Source of the DNA: Dactylis glomerata
Lineage: Eukaryota > Streptophyta > Magnoliopsida > Poales > Poaceae
Direction of reading: 5' to 3'
Assembly: GCA_007115705.1 (NCBI GenBank)
Contig: QXEO01000239.1
Span: 1 to 64,000 of the forward strand
Length of the DNA: 64,000 nt
The translations under genes and the position numbers were made by a program. Under the pieces are notes generated by a model, which saw nothing but the letters and a program-made list of their open reading frames with translations, did not search any database and was not told where the DNA came from. Shown here one piece after another: positions 42,250-54,278 of the stretch; position 1 is the first letter of the stretch, and every line of letters begins with the position of its first letter.

Positions 42250-45200
42250 TTACGTGGTTGCTGGAGGCGATGTTACCGCTAGGTTCACTTGTCGAGTTAT
42301 ACTATTTTCCTCTTTGTTCGACTTTGGGACTGGTTGTATCATTGCTGTGATGTGCCCTTTAGCCGGGATATATCCTCCGTCATTGTCGTGTCCTTGGCTT
42401 GGCTGGTTTTGACCTTGTGAAGCTCCGTTGTTTGCCTGTTGAGTCGTTGTAGGTGTGTTGCTTGTGTTCCCTTCATATCTTTGCCTTTCTGCTTCTGCTT
42501 GTTTGTTGACTGCCGCCTCCTGAAGTTTCAAGAATATTTTGCAATCTTTCATTGTGTGTCTAGACACCCTTTTCCCATCAATGAACGCGGAGTGTATATG
42601 GCACGGTCCATTTAGCATATCGTCTGGTGATGGATTGTATTCTCGAGGTTCCCTTGACTGAAACCTTTTGCTATTGCTAAAGTCTTCTTTTCCGTAGCTG
42701 CGGTATCCTAAGTTTCTGCGGTCATCTCCTTGATAATTATTATCTTTGTATCCCGCGGCTACTTGACTGTGAGAACCGTAGTTGTCGTAATTGCGGGATC
42801 TTCTCCTTTGGCCACTGTATCTGTTTCCCCTGTTGTCTTTTGGTGATCGTGTTTGCTTATTGTTGCACGCGTCTTCGCCATCTGCAAATCTGTTTGCTAT
42901 ATCCATTAAATCTGATACTATCTTCGGCTTGATCCTACCCATCTCTTTGACTAGGTCTCCTCATTGCAACCCGAGCGTGAAGGCATTGATTGCTCTTTCA
43001 TCCGAAACTTTGACTGCAGAGTGATGTCTACGCACGCGTCTGTTCTTGTAGGTAGTGTTGGGCCTCCAAGTGCAGAGGTTTATAGAGCAGCAGCAAGTTT
43101 CCCTTAAGTGGATCACCCAAGGTTTATCGAACTCAGGGAGGAAGAGGTCAAAGCTATCCCTCTCAAGCAACCCTGCAATTACGATACAAAAAGTCTCTTG
43201 TGTCCCCAACACACCCAATACACTTGTCAGATGTATAGATGCACTAGTTCGGCGAAGAGATAGTGAAATACAAGTAGTTGTGATGATTATAAGTAGTAAT
43301 TGTGATCTGAAATAAATATCGCTGCGAGCAAACATGCAACAAAACAGTAAGTAAACGGTGTGCAATGCTTGGAAACAAGGCCTAGGGATCATACTTTCAC
43401 TAGTGGACACACTCCCAACAAATATAACATAATTGAACCAATATATAACTTCTCTTCACTATGGTACTCTAAATTACTCTCCTATTGAATAACACTAATC
43501 ATTGCGTAGGGCTACAAAGCACTCCTCAAACTTCATCAAGTACTTGACAAACACCACTCATAGAGATATCCAAATCGAATCACAACTCAAGATAGATATT
43601 ATTGCAACTTAGACCAAGTACAAACACAGTGCACACACTGTCAACATTACACCATGAAAGGAGGAATAGATCACTTCAATACTATCATAGTGATAATTAT
43701 TCTCATAATCCATAAAAGATCACAATCGTAGCCTAGACTAAGTACCACCATGATGCACGCACTGTCACCGTTACACCATGGCAGGAGGAATAGATTACTT
43801 TAATAACACACTAGAGTACACATAATGAAGAAGAGTAACATCTACTTATTCAACATGATACAAAGCTCACGATCACATAAAGATCACATCATGGGAGAGA
43901 GAGGTGAACCACATAGCTACCGGTAGAGCCCTCAGCCCCGAGGGAGAACTACTCCCTCCTCATCATAGGAGACAGCAAGGTTGATGGAGATGGCGGTGAG
44001 GTCGATGGAGACGGCGGAGACGGCAATGGAGATTGATGGAGATGGCTCCGGGGGCACTTCCCCGTCCCGGCAGGGTGCCGGAACAGAGACTTCTGTCCCC
44101 CGAAATTTGTCGACGACGGCGGCGGAGCTACGGAACTGTTCTGGAAATTTCGCCGACTCCCCTAGGGTTTTCCGTCCTGAGGCTTTATATAGGCGAAGGG
44201 GCATTGTCAGGAGTGGCCCCAGGCCTCCTCACACCTAGGCGGCGCAGCCAGGGGCTGGGCCGCGCCCCCTACGTGTGAGGGCGGCCTCTGGCCCCCCTCC
44301 GGCTCTCTTTCAGTCTTCGGGAAGCTTCCGGGAAAAATAAGACTTCTGGAACTTGTTTCATCCAATTCCGAGAATATTTCCTGTGTAGCACTTCTGAAAC
44401 ACAAAAACAGCAGAAAACAGGGAACTGGCACTGTGGCGACTTGTTAATAGCTTAGTTCCAGAAAATACATAAAAGTGCCACGAAGTGTAACGAAACAGTA
44501 GGCAAATGGTGTAAAAACAAGCATGGAGCATCAAAAATTATAGATACGTTGGAGACGTATCACGGAGTTCTTGATAATGCTCCACCTTTGAATATACGAC
44601 CTTAGCGTCTCATTATGTTGATGTTCACATGCTTTGACTTCTTCTATCGATGTTGGTCGCTTGTATGTTGACTTGAAGTTACTCATTAATTGCTTTGTGA
44701 GTTCCTCCCAGCTTCCGATTGTTCCTCTTTCTAATTTGCTCAACCATGACCTGGCTGCGCTAGTGAGGTGTAATTGCAAACTTTGCATTGCTGTTTCCTT
44801 TGTTTCTCCTAGTATTTTTACTGCCTGCAAGTAATCTGAGAGCCATTACTGCGGCTCCTGAGATCCATCATACTTTTGCTGGTCATGGGGCAGTTTGAAA
44901 CCCTTGGGTACGGGTGTGGTGCGAACTCTATGAGTAAAGCACGATGCCCCCATCTCTTTTTCGTCATCTTCATAGTCATATGCCTTGGTAGGAGTCCTGG
45001 ACCTTCGGGTTCATCCATGCTTTGGGCTTTTATGGCATCTTGGCGATGGTGATCTAGATCACCAGCTTCCACTCCGGTGCCAAGGACTGTTGTGACGGTG
45101 TGGCGATCTAGGCTTATGCGTTCCTTTATTGCGATATGCTTCCTCTTCTTTTGCTGTCAATTTATTGCCTACCATTCTTAATCCTTGCAGTGCTGCCCAG

Positions 45201-46323
45201 TGCATATGTTCTCTTGGTTCTCGTGGACTTGGCCGTGTTGTGTACAGATATGTTTGTGCTGCCACAAGCGCTGCTTCTGGTGTCTTTGGTATGATGTTTC
45301 CTTGCTCGTCGACCGATAGGAAGGGTGAGTCAAGGTTTTTGGAGAGGTTTCACCTTTCTCAGTATTTGAGGTTATCAACCCTTGATCCATGCCTGCGATG
45401 CGATGCCTTTTGCTATTCGTGTACGATGCGTCGCTGCATGCTTTATGGAGAGCCGCGCTTGCTGCAATGGCTGAATCTTTCCTTTTTTGTATTTCGCTTC
45501 TTTCTCTTGCTAATTGCTTTGATTGCTGTCTTAAGGCATAATGATACCCTAAAAGCATGTTTTTGCTTGCATCTGTTGGTATGGGCATGTCGTGTTCTAC
45601 GACTGTTTTTGATTATCTTCCACTCCTCGACTGATAGTCGAATTTTTCCCTGCTCGCCAGAGAATCTGTAGTTTCTCCTTCTGCTAAGTGATTTGCTCCT
45701 CTGTTTACGTTTGCTGGGTTGAGTACTGGATTGTTGTTTTCATCGAATTCTTCTGAGTTGTCTCCTACGATTGTGAGTACTTGATACCGGTTGTCGAACT
45801 TGTTGTTGAGGCTTGAGAAGATAGTTTCATCATCCTCATGAAGCTCTAGTCCTGTCTTCCAGGTGTCTGTTGATTTGTCTGAAGCTTCATCATGGCAGAT
45901 CATCAGGTCTTCGAGTTGATCCCCTAAGTCGAGATTCTCCATGGTTTCGTGGAGTTCTGCGATTTTTTCTCCTGCAATTTCTATTGTCGCAAAGCTGACC
46001 GGTGAGTTTGCCTCGTAGGAAGAGCCCACCTATGATTCAAACATTGCGATTGTCTTGACTTCACTTGCCGATGGATCTGGTTTTGCCGGATCTGAAAGGC
46101 GAATCGAACCTAAAGATTCAATGTGAAAGTTTAGACTTCCGATCGTCAGGTCCATCTCTTGATCAAGGCTCTCGAATATTTGAGTAAAGTTTGGTGGATG
46201 AGGCTGGGAATCGATGGTTCCGAAGGATATCTGGTTTCCGTCAACTTCTGAACTATTGTTGGCTAAAAGCGAAAACACCGTCGAATTCATGATTCCAACG
46301 CCCGGAGTCCCCACGGTCGGCAC
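42250..46323 (-). pseudogene. gag: X2 gag, broken and split by a solo LTR
   Basis: Pieces in order on the minus strand: 46323-45613 (GVGIMNSTVFSLLANNSSEV, acidic, with a TAG at about 46030); 45588-45178 (Lys/Arg/Gln-rich helix KQLARERSEIQKRK); 45265-44818 (PRSPHRHNSPWHRSG, Ser/Arg/His-rich); 44830-44531 (gag core: SLQLHLTSAARSWLSKLERG); the solo LTR; then 42942-42250 (KEMGRIKPKIVSDLMDIANR, basic Asn/Arg-rich stretch, CHIHSAFIDGKRVSRHTMKDC). The same order is found in X3. Several frame changes make the copy non-functional. Confidence 0.7.
43022..44562 (-). mobile_element. Solo LTR inserted in X2 gag
   Basis: 1541 bp, minus strand TGATACGTCTCC at 44562 to AGACATCA at 43022, flanked by CAGAG (43017-43021) and CGGAG (44563-44567), a 5 bp duplication with one mismatch. 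The gag reading on the two sides is contiguous in X3, with no other element sequence. Its first 400 bp resemble the gag-protease Gypsy LTRs, but the rest is a different subfamily that also appears at 55963-56466. A solo LTR forms by recombination between the two LTRs of a full element. Confidence 0.88.
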
Positions 46324-46327
46324 TAAT

Positions 46328-46558
46328 TGACGAGGGTTAACTCGACAAATGTCCTAGATGAAGGACTTAGGATCGGGGGAATAGGGCATCAGATGAACTC
46401 GAAGGTAAAGATGAGTAAAGTTTGGTGGATGAGGCTAGAAATCAATGGTTCCGAAGGATATCTGGTTTTCGTTGACTTCTGAACTATTGTTGGCTAAAAG
46501 TGAAAAAGCCGTCGAATTCATGATTCCAACGCCCAGAGTCCCCACGGTCGGCGCCAAT
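46328..46558 (-). repeat. Partial tandem duplication of LTR end, primer site and leader in X2
   Basis: The LTR tail (ACCCTCGTCA), primer site and first about 145 bp of leader occur twice: once from 46694 leftward to about 46412, and again from 46412 leftward. The word CTTTAC is shared at the joint, fitting slippage or microhomology repair. Confidence 0.75.
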
Positions 46559-46694
46559 TGACGAGGGTTAACTCGACAAATGTCCTAGATGAAAGACTTA
46601 GGATCGGGGGAATAGGGCGTCGGATGAACTTGAAGGCAAAGATCAGTCAAACAAGGCGTGTATCGAGAATAAACGTGGTGGTCAACTTGGCTTA

Positions 46695-46705
46695 TTCATG
46701 ATTCC
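46695..46705. other. Head-to-head joint between X2 and X3
   Basis: Left of the joint the X2 5' LTR is cut after its AAGCCAAGTTG part. Right of it the X3 5' LTR starts at CCTATATATAGG. The few bases between (TTCATGATTCC) match the leader that follows the primer site in both copies (ATTCATGATTCC on one strand), so they look like templated filler. Neither copy keeps its outer LTR end or a target duplication here. Confidence 0.7.
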
Positions 46706-46888
46706 ACCTATATATAGGGGCCAGGAGAGGCCGGTCAGGGACGGATTGAGAGTAAGCCAAGTTGACCACCACGTTTATTCTTGATACATGCCTTGTTTGA
46801 CTGATCTTTACCTTCGAGTTCATCCGACGCCCTATTCCCCCGATCCTAAGTCCTCCATCTAGGACATTTGTCGAGTTAACCCTCGTCA
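46706..46888 (+). repeat. 5' LTR of X3, truncated
   Basis: Only the last 183 bp of an LTR of about 335 bp remain, beginning at the TATA box CTATATATAGG and ending TTAACCCTCGTCA. Primer site TGGCGCCGACCGTGGGGA follows at 46891. Confidence 0.85.
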
Positions 46889-46925
46889 ATTGGCGCCGAC
46901 CGTGGGGACTCTGGGCGTTGGAATC

Positions 46926-49547
46926 ATGAATTCGACGACTTTTTCGCTTTTAGCCAACAATAGTTCAGAAGTCGACGGAAACCAGATATCCTTCGGAACC
47001 ATCAATTTCCAGCCTCATCCACCAAACTTTACTCCAATATTCGAGAGCCTAGATCAAGAGATGGACCTGACGATCGGAAGTCTAAACTTTCACGTCAGAT
47101 CTTTAGGTTCGATTCGCCTTCCAGATATGGTGAAACCGGATCCATCGGCAAGTGAATCCAAGACAATCGCAATGTTCGAATCATCGGTGGGCTCTTCGAG
47201 CGAGGCAAACTCGCCGGTGAGCTTTGCGACAACAGAAATTGCAGGAGAAAAAATCACAGAACTCGACAAAACCATGGAGAATATTGACTTAGGGGATCAA
47301 CTTGAAGACCTCATGATCTGCCATGATGACGCTTCAGACAAATCAACAGACACCTGGAAGACAGGACTAGAGCTTCATGAGGATGACGAAACTTTCTTCT
47401 CAAGCCTCAACAGCAAGTTCGACAACCGGTATCAAGTACTCACAATCGTAGGAGACAACTCAGAAGAATTCAACGAAAACAATAATCCAGTACTCAACCC
47501 AGCAAACATAAACAGAGGAGCAAATCACTTAGCAGAAAGAGAAACTGCAGATTCTCTGGCGAGCAGGGAAAATAGTTGACTATCAATCGAGGAGTGGAAG
47601 ATAATCAAAACAGCCATAGAACACAGCGTGCCCATACCAACAGATGCAAGCAAAAACATGCTTTTAGGGTCTCATTATGCCTTAAGACAGCAATCAAAGC
47701 AATTAGCAAGAGAAAGAAGCAAAATACAAAAAAGGAAAGATTCAGCCATTGCAGCAAGCGCAACTCTCCATAAAGCACGCAGCGACGCATCGTACACGAA
47801 CAACAAAAGGCATCGCAGGCACGGATCAAGGGTTGAAAACCTCGAATACTCAGAAAGGCGAAACCTCTCCAAAAACCTCGACTTATCCTTCCTATCGGTC
47901 GACGAGCAAGGAAACATCATACCAAAGACACCAGAAGCAGCCTTGTGGCAGCAGAAACGTATATGTACACAACACGGCCAAGTCCAGGAGACCCAAGGAA
48001 ATATATGCACCGGATAGCACTGCAATGATTAAAAATGGTAGGCAATAAATTGACAGCAAAAGAAGAGGAAGCATATCACAAATAAAGGAATGCATAAGCC
48101 TAGATCGCCACACCGTCACAAAAGTCCTCGGCACCGGAGTGGAATCCGACGATCTAGATCACCATCGCCAAGACGCCATAAAAGCCCAAAGCATGGAGGA
48201 ACCCGAAGGTCCAGGAGTCCTACCAAGGCATATGACTATGAAGACGACGAAAAAGAGATGGGGGCATCGTGCTTTACTCATAGAGTTCGCACCACACCCG
48301 TACCCAAGGGTTTCAAACTGCCCCATGACCAGTAAAAGTATGATGGATCTCAGGAGCCGCAGTCATGGCTCTCAGATTACTTGCAGGCAGTAAAAATACT
48401 AGGAGGAACAAAGGAAACAGCAATGCAAAGTTTGCAATTACACCTCACCGGCGCAACCAGGTCATGGTTGAGCAAATTAGAAAGAGGAACAATCGGAAGC
48501 TGGGAGGAACTCACAAAGCAATTTACGAGTAACTTCAAGTCAACATACAAGCGGCCAGCATCGATAGAAGAACTCAAAGCCTATGTACAACAATGCAATG
48601 AGACGCTGAGGTCGTATATTCAAGGGTGGAGCATTATCAAGAACTCCACAGTCGAAGTTTCAGATGAAAGAGCAATCGATGCCTTCACGCTCAGGTTGCG
48701 ACGAGGAGACCTAGTCAAAGAGATGGGTAGGATCAAGCCGAAGACAGTATCAGATTTAATGGATATAGCAAACAGATTTGCAGATGGCGAAGACGCGTGC
48801 AACAATAAGCGAACACGATCACCAGAAGTCAACAGGGGAAACAAATACAGTGGCCAAAGGAGAAGATCCCGCAATTACGACAACTACGGTTCTCATAGTC
48901 AAGTAGCAGCGGGATACAAAGATAGTAATTATCAAGGAGATGACCACAGAAACTTAGGATACCGCAGCTACGGAAGAGCAGACTTTAGCAATAGCAAAAG
49001 GTTTCAGTCAAGGGAACCTCGAGAATACAATCCATCACCAGACGATCTGCTAAATGGACCATGCCATATACACTCCACATTTGTTGATGGGAAAAGGGTG
49101 TCTAGACATGCAATGAAAGATTGCAAAACATTCTTGATACAAGCAGAAGAAAAGAGGCAAGGATATGGAGGGAACACAAGCAACGCACCTACAATGACTC
49201 AACAGGCAAACAACGGAGCTTCACAAGGTCAAAACGAACCAAGCCAAGGACACGACAATGACGGAGGATATATCCCGTCCAAAGGGCACATCACAGCAAT
49301 GATACAACCAGTCCCAAAGTCGAACAAAGAGGAAAACAGTATAACTCGACAAGTGAACCTAGCGGTAACATCGCCTCCAGCAACCACAGAATATCTACAA
49401 TGGTCCAAACAACCCATAGAATTCAGCAGGGATGACCACCCTATAATAGTACCTCGGCCGGGAAACACGCCTTTGGTACTCAAAGCCCAAATCGGGACAT
49501 ACGATATTGATAGAGTATTCATGGATGCAGGGAGGGAAGAAACCTGA
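46926..49547 (+). pseudogene. gag: X3 gag
   Basis: The ATG at 46926 (MNSTTFSLLANNSSEV) opens an acidic N-terminal frame to TGA at 47577-47579. It is followed in another frame by a Lys/Gln-rich helix (47628-48017), an Arg/Ser/His-rich segment (48090-48335, PRSPHRHKSPRHRSG, RS-domain-like), a TAA after LPHDQ, and the gag core (48381-49547: SLQLHLTGATRSWLSKLERG, RSRNYDNYGSHSQVAAGY, CHIHSTFVDGKRVSRHAMKD). It ends where a small deletion in the protease active site (DAGREET in place of DAGSG) shifts the frame. Interrupted at the same kinds of places as X2, so parts of the family gag may lie in separate frames by design or both copies are decayed. Confidence 0.72.
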
Positions 49548-50056
49548 TATATGCAAAGACACTCCGGACAATGCACATATCATTGGAGTTCCTGAAGCTA
49601 ATAGATTGTTCTTTCCACGGGATCTTACCAGGGAGTGCCAACTATCCATTGGGTCAAATATTACTCAATGTTTGCTTCGGTAATCGCCAAAACTACAGAA
49701 GAGAAAAGCTCGACTTCGAAGTCATGGACTAGCCCTCTCAATATCACGCGATTCTCGGGCGACCCGCGTTTTCGCGATTCATGGCAGTACCTCACTATAC
49801 GTACCTGGTACTCAAGATGCCAAGACCAAACAAGATTATCACAATAAAGGGAAGCTTTGAACTCTTAGATCTATGCGACAAAGAATTCCACAAAATGGCG
49901 CAAAATTTTGGCATGATAGCCAACTATGGAGAACCTAAGGGTAAAGCCACAAGCACGGCTATGGGCGTCACAAAACAACTCGAAGAACATCCAGCGGAGC
50001 CAGAATCGAAGAAACTATGGGTACATCCATCAGACCCAAAGAAAGCTATAGGATAA
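49548..50056 (+). pseudogene. X3 protease C-terminal part, broken
   Basis: After the frame shift at about 49535 the protease continues in two frames (ILGRP region near 49755, then MAVPHYTYLVLKMPRPN to a TAA at 50056). The catalytic motif is destroyed by the deletion, unlike in X2 (MDAGSG). Confidence 0.65.
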
Positions 50057-50413
50057 GAAGAAAAGACCTCGGCAACATAGACATCAAGTATACGAGAGTA
50101 GAGTAGAAAAAAATAAGGCTATTAAACCATGAGTTATCTTAGGGCAATGCCCTCTAGACCTAGAATACAGGTCATTGGCCAGGTCTCTTGGGACATCCCA
50201 AGTATCTTATATTCAAGCATAATAAAGACAAAGTTCCTCCTTTTCGAGTTAAAAAGTCTTAGCGAAACAAATCTCAAAGTTATACACTTTGGAATTAAGC
50301 AAACACACTAACAAATATAAATGCTTTGAGAACAAAAATTTCTAGCAAACAGCCCCAGAACACTAAAACTCTCGCGTTTCATATACAAAAAACATATATG
50401 CCACAGTAGAGCA
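50057..50413. other. X3 gap between sense and reverse-strand genes
   Basis: Convergent 3' ends: the protease frame stops at 50056 (plus) and the reverse-strand gene at 50414 (minus). No frame in between; this is presumably shared 3' UTR for opposed transcripts. Confidence 0.5.
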
Positions 50414-53400
50414 TTACAACATTGGTTGATCTAAATCATCTACCATAAGAGGATTCAAATAATGATGCTCACGAAAAAATCTAGCATCCTCTTGAAGCAA
50501 CCTACCTATGATTCTCCTCGCTGGCTAAAGCGTGGCATCCATATGGACCTGCAGCTTCGCGCGCCCTAGAGGCAAAGTTAGAGACTTGGAACTAAAGTTC
50601 AGCCTTGGATGCCACTTGTGTATCCATCCAAGAGCAAAATTAGCACCAGCTACTAAGTTTAGCTCTATCAAACGATGAATTCGTTGACTCGATCTAAAAG
50701 CATCGAGTAGCTGCTTAAAACCTTACGGCGGAGGATTGCAAGGAAGCATAACATAGTACATGGTTGTCAACGATCTTCGACAACCATCGACCGCTTCTCG
50801 AATATGCTGAGCGCGATCCTGCAAAAGAACAACGGCGCTGCGACACTGCGGATCAACCGATAAAGTATTGGTATCCCTCGACGCCCTTTCCAGAGCTGCG
50901 ATTCGCTCAGAAACCCGACAATCCTCATCAGTGGGATGCAAGCAAGTACCTGGCAGATGTACATTCATCAGAATACAAAGTCAAGAAAATTAGCAAGATA
51001 TTCAGAAGGATCTGAAGAAAACTCACATTTCAGCTGCTCGCACGCTGACTCGATAATCTCAACAAGATAAGAATCACATCCTTCAGGTGCGTAACCTGGG
51101 TCACCAAACCAGACACTTTATCTTCAAGTGCGGATACCTGCCTCATCAAACTGTAAGATTTACTAGCCTGGTCCAAGGCCGATTTTGCTTGACGCTTTAG
51201 CAACGACAAGCAACCTTCAAGGTCCGAAATCCTCGACAAGTACTCAGCGCATCGGCAAGGAGAACGAGGAGGAGAAGAAACCCCAGAGTTGAACACACCG
51301 GCGGGTGGTGCATCGTGATCACGATTCAGCGATCCACCAGCATACACAGGCTGGAAGGCAAAAGAATGAAAGGAAAAACAACTTAGAAACACATCAAGTG
51401 ACCAAGCGCAACACTTCATAAAGCAAAAATATTTACAGGAAATACAGAGTTCCCCGATAGAGTATCAAGCGAGGGATGGAAGTTCTACTACATTAACTCA
51501 AAAGATAAGAAATTATAAGAGAAGGCTAAATTCTATGCCACCTCAGCAGCAGGCTCCACGGCAGTAGAAGGCGCAGAAGAATCAGCATCAACACTTGGCG
51601 GAGGCATCAAGGCACTTGGCACAGGAGTCGAAGAAGCCGCCGAAGGAATAATAAGGGACACAAGACCTGGCGCATACTCCTTCGCTTTCTTGAAAAATCC
51701 AAGCATCTCCGAAAGGGGATGAGGATGGGAAGAGATAATCTTCTCCCAGTCCACCTGCTCACCATGCGCCTGAGCAAGGGTAACTGCCCCCTCAACACCC
51801 TGTTTCACTGATGTGCGCTTCATCGTAAGCACAGGATCTTCAAGGGTGTCAAAGGCGGCGGCAAGCTTCTGAAGTTTGTCGACTGGCATCTCCTATTTCT
51901 TCTTCGGCCATAACCTGACAAAAATGCACATCAGTATGCGGCGAGTCAGCTAAAGAACATCCTGGACCAATTTCCAGTTGGACTCTAGCAAATCTACCGC
52001 AGCTAGCAAGGGTTCTGCAGCATCCGGTTGCCGAAGTTTCCAAGACACTCTAATCTTTTCTGCTGCACCACAGAAGGAAAAAGCAAGAGAAAGCGAGCGA
52101 ATATCAGCAAACAGAAGTATGAGCAAGTAGACAACAAAGGACAACGCGACACTTACTGCCAACGAGAACCGAAATTTTGTCGAGACGTTCGGCTATAGCT
52201 TGCTCACGTTGGACCCGCTTCTGATCAGCATCGGCAAGCACTTTTTCAGTTTTCTTGGCCTTGGTTTCTGCTGACTTAGTAGCCTTCTCAGCAGCAACCT
52301 TGGCAGCATTGGCACCTTCCCAAGCTTCTCTAGAAGCATTAAGTTTGGCTTCTAGGGCCGCTATGCGAGCATTGGCCACGGTCAAAGCATCTACAATCCA
52401 AAACAGAAAAATGAAAGGGAGTAAGAAACCATGGGAAGACACACAAACAAGTAGAAGCTACAATACAAAATAGGCATACCCTGAGAAGCCCGAGCAGTAT
52501 CCCGGAACCTGACACACTCAGCGCCAAGGGAGAGGAATTTTTGCATCAAACTCTGTAGAACAAAAGTATAAGAGAGAAGAGCAAGCAATGAAAACATTGA
52601 CTACAAGAAGCAAATACTCACATCATCAGAAGAAGCTGCTGGTCGATGGGCTTCCAGAGACGTACCCACTGCCGCCGTCTTCTTCAAATGCTTGGAAGCA
52701 CGAGTAGGAGTAATTTTTGCAGGAGGAACTATCGATGACTTAACCACCACTGTTTCCTCCTGAGGGGGTTCTTTAGAAATAGACAAAGCACCGAGAAGAG
52801 GAGCAGCTGCAGCGTCCTTCTTCGGCTCATCATCGTCCCTGAGAAAGAAAAAACTTGGAATCAGCAAAAAAAATTGAGATAATAGTTAAGGATAGGAAAA
52901 GTCTGGATATAAAAAGGTAGCAAAACTCACGAGTCCAGTGCATCAAATATCTCAAGAGCAGAAGCCTTGGCAGAAGAGGGCTCCCCCAGTGCATCCTTCG
53001 GAGAGAAGGTACTCAAGGAAAGCAATTCATCGAGACGTTTCCTTTTCTTGTCTAGGCTTGGTTCTCTAGAATTCGTAGGAGGAGGCGACGAAGTGGAGCC
53101 GCTTTCTTCCAGAGAAACTTCGGCATCATCTCCGTCCTGGCCATCGTCAGCTTCGGGGGCTTCAGAAGCAGCAGAGGCAGGATCCGCCTAAATTGGTTCC
53201 TCCTCTGGAATAGGAGGACGCGAAACCAAAAATTGGTGGCCCTGCAAAAGAATCAGTTGCAAAACTATTAGTTAACAAAACAAAACCACAAGAAGGCGAA
53301 GAAAAAGGAAGTCGACATAGACAAGTTACAAAAGCACATACCTCGGGTAAAGGATGAGTGGGGTCGAAGAAATCAACTGTCAAAGCTGGGATCTCGTTCT

Positions 53401-54278
53401 CCTTTGTGAGAGTAGTCAATGCTCTCACTCGTTTGTCGAGACCCTTTTTCTCTAAGTCCTCTTGGAACACTCGAGAAGGATCTTCCGAGCCAGAATACGA
53501 CCACAGCTTGGAGACATGAGCTTGGAGAGGTTGAATGCGCCTCTGCAGGAAGAACGCCATGAGTTGAGTCCCTGTTAGTGTGCCTCCAGCTACGCTCTTC
53601 AGACTCTGAATGCGAGTCAGCAAAGGCTAGATGCCTTCGATTTCAGCTTCCGTGGGAGGGGAATTCTACGATGTCAGCTTCGTCAGACTCTTGTTTGCAT
53701 CAAAAGGGGCAATCCCAAACTTGTCAAAAGAAGCAGTCTTCTGCTCCTGGATGTAGAACCATTTTTTTTCCAACCTTGCACTGAGGTAGCCATGCTAAAT
53801 TCGAGATAGTGCACCTCGGCGCACATAGATACAACAGCCCCGCCTAGCTCAGGGTTCTTAGAAAAAGATACACTGGGGCGGAGGCGGAAACGGAATTTCC
53901 AAAGAATCCAATGGGGTTCGACCCCCAGGACAGATTCACAGAGAGTGATAAAACATGCGATGTGCAAGATAGAATTTGGCGTGAGCTGGTGAAGCTGCAC
54001 GTCGTAAACAAAGAGAAGCCCCACGAAGAAATTCGTGGGCAGGAAGGGAAAGACCACGGAGAAGGAAAGCAAGAAACATCACCCTGATAGCCGCTCGGGG
54101 GCTTGGGGATGCGTTCGGTACTGGGGAAGATGACCTGCTCCCCTCCGATGATGAACCTGTCCCTCTGAGCCCTGGTCAGATCGGATTTTTTGAACTCAGA
54201 AGGCACCCAGCTGGTCGCCGCATTCCCGCTCTTCTTCTTTGCCATCTGTTCCTTGTGCGCGACTCTCTTTATGGGCAT
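50414..54278 (-). pseudogene. X3 reverse-strand gene (putative gypsy-type transposon protein), multi-exon
   Basis: Large gene opposite to gag/protease. ATG at 54278 (MPIKRVAHKEQMAKKKSGNA). N-terminal domain at 54278-53640 includes FRFRLRPSVSF and VVSMCAEVHYLEFSM, the region annotated in cereals as putative gypsy-type transposon domain. Then exons with HVSKLWSYSGSEDP, an acidic linker, basic HLKKTAAV, an Ala/Lys/Glu coiled coil (52104-52394: ANAAKVAAEKATKSAETKAK), VDWEKIISSHPHPLSEMLGF, a second coiled coil (51030-51340), and a C-terminal exon ending DDLDQPML at 50414. GT/AG borders are visible at most joints. One extra base near 54084, a frame change near 53760 and stops at about 53647 and 53189 break this copy. 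It is probably transcribed from its own promoter near the 3' LTR. Function unknown. Confidence 0.65.

Larger units (their letters stand above)
38454..46694 (-). mobile_element. Gypsy family X, copy X2: reverse orientation, both ends truncated
   Basis: Mirror-image relative of X3. On the minus strand it runs from a truncated 5' LTR (46694) through primer site, gag, protease and then the reverse-strand gene (read on the plus strand, 38505-41226), ending at about 38500 where the first exon of that gene, the 3' region and the 3' LTR are missing. The first 45 bp (38454-38500) match neither X1 nor X2 and look like filler. It contains a 1541 bp solo LTR (43022-44562), a 231 bp partial tandem duplication at its 5' end (46328-46558), and lacks about 510 bp that X3 has near 52050-52590. 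Confidence 0.8.
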
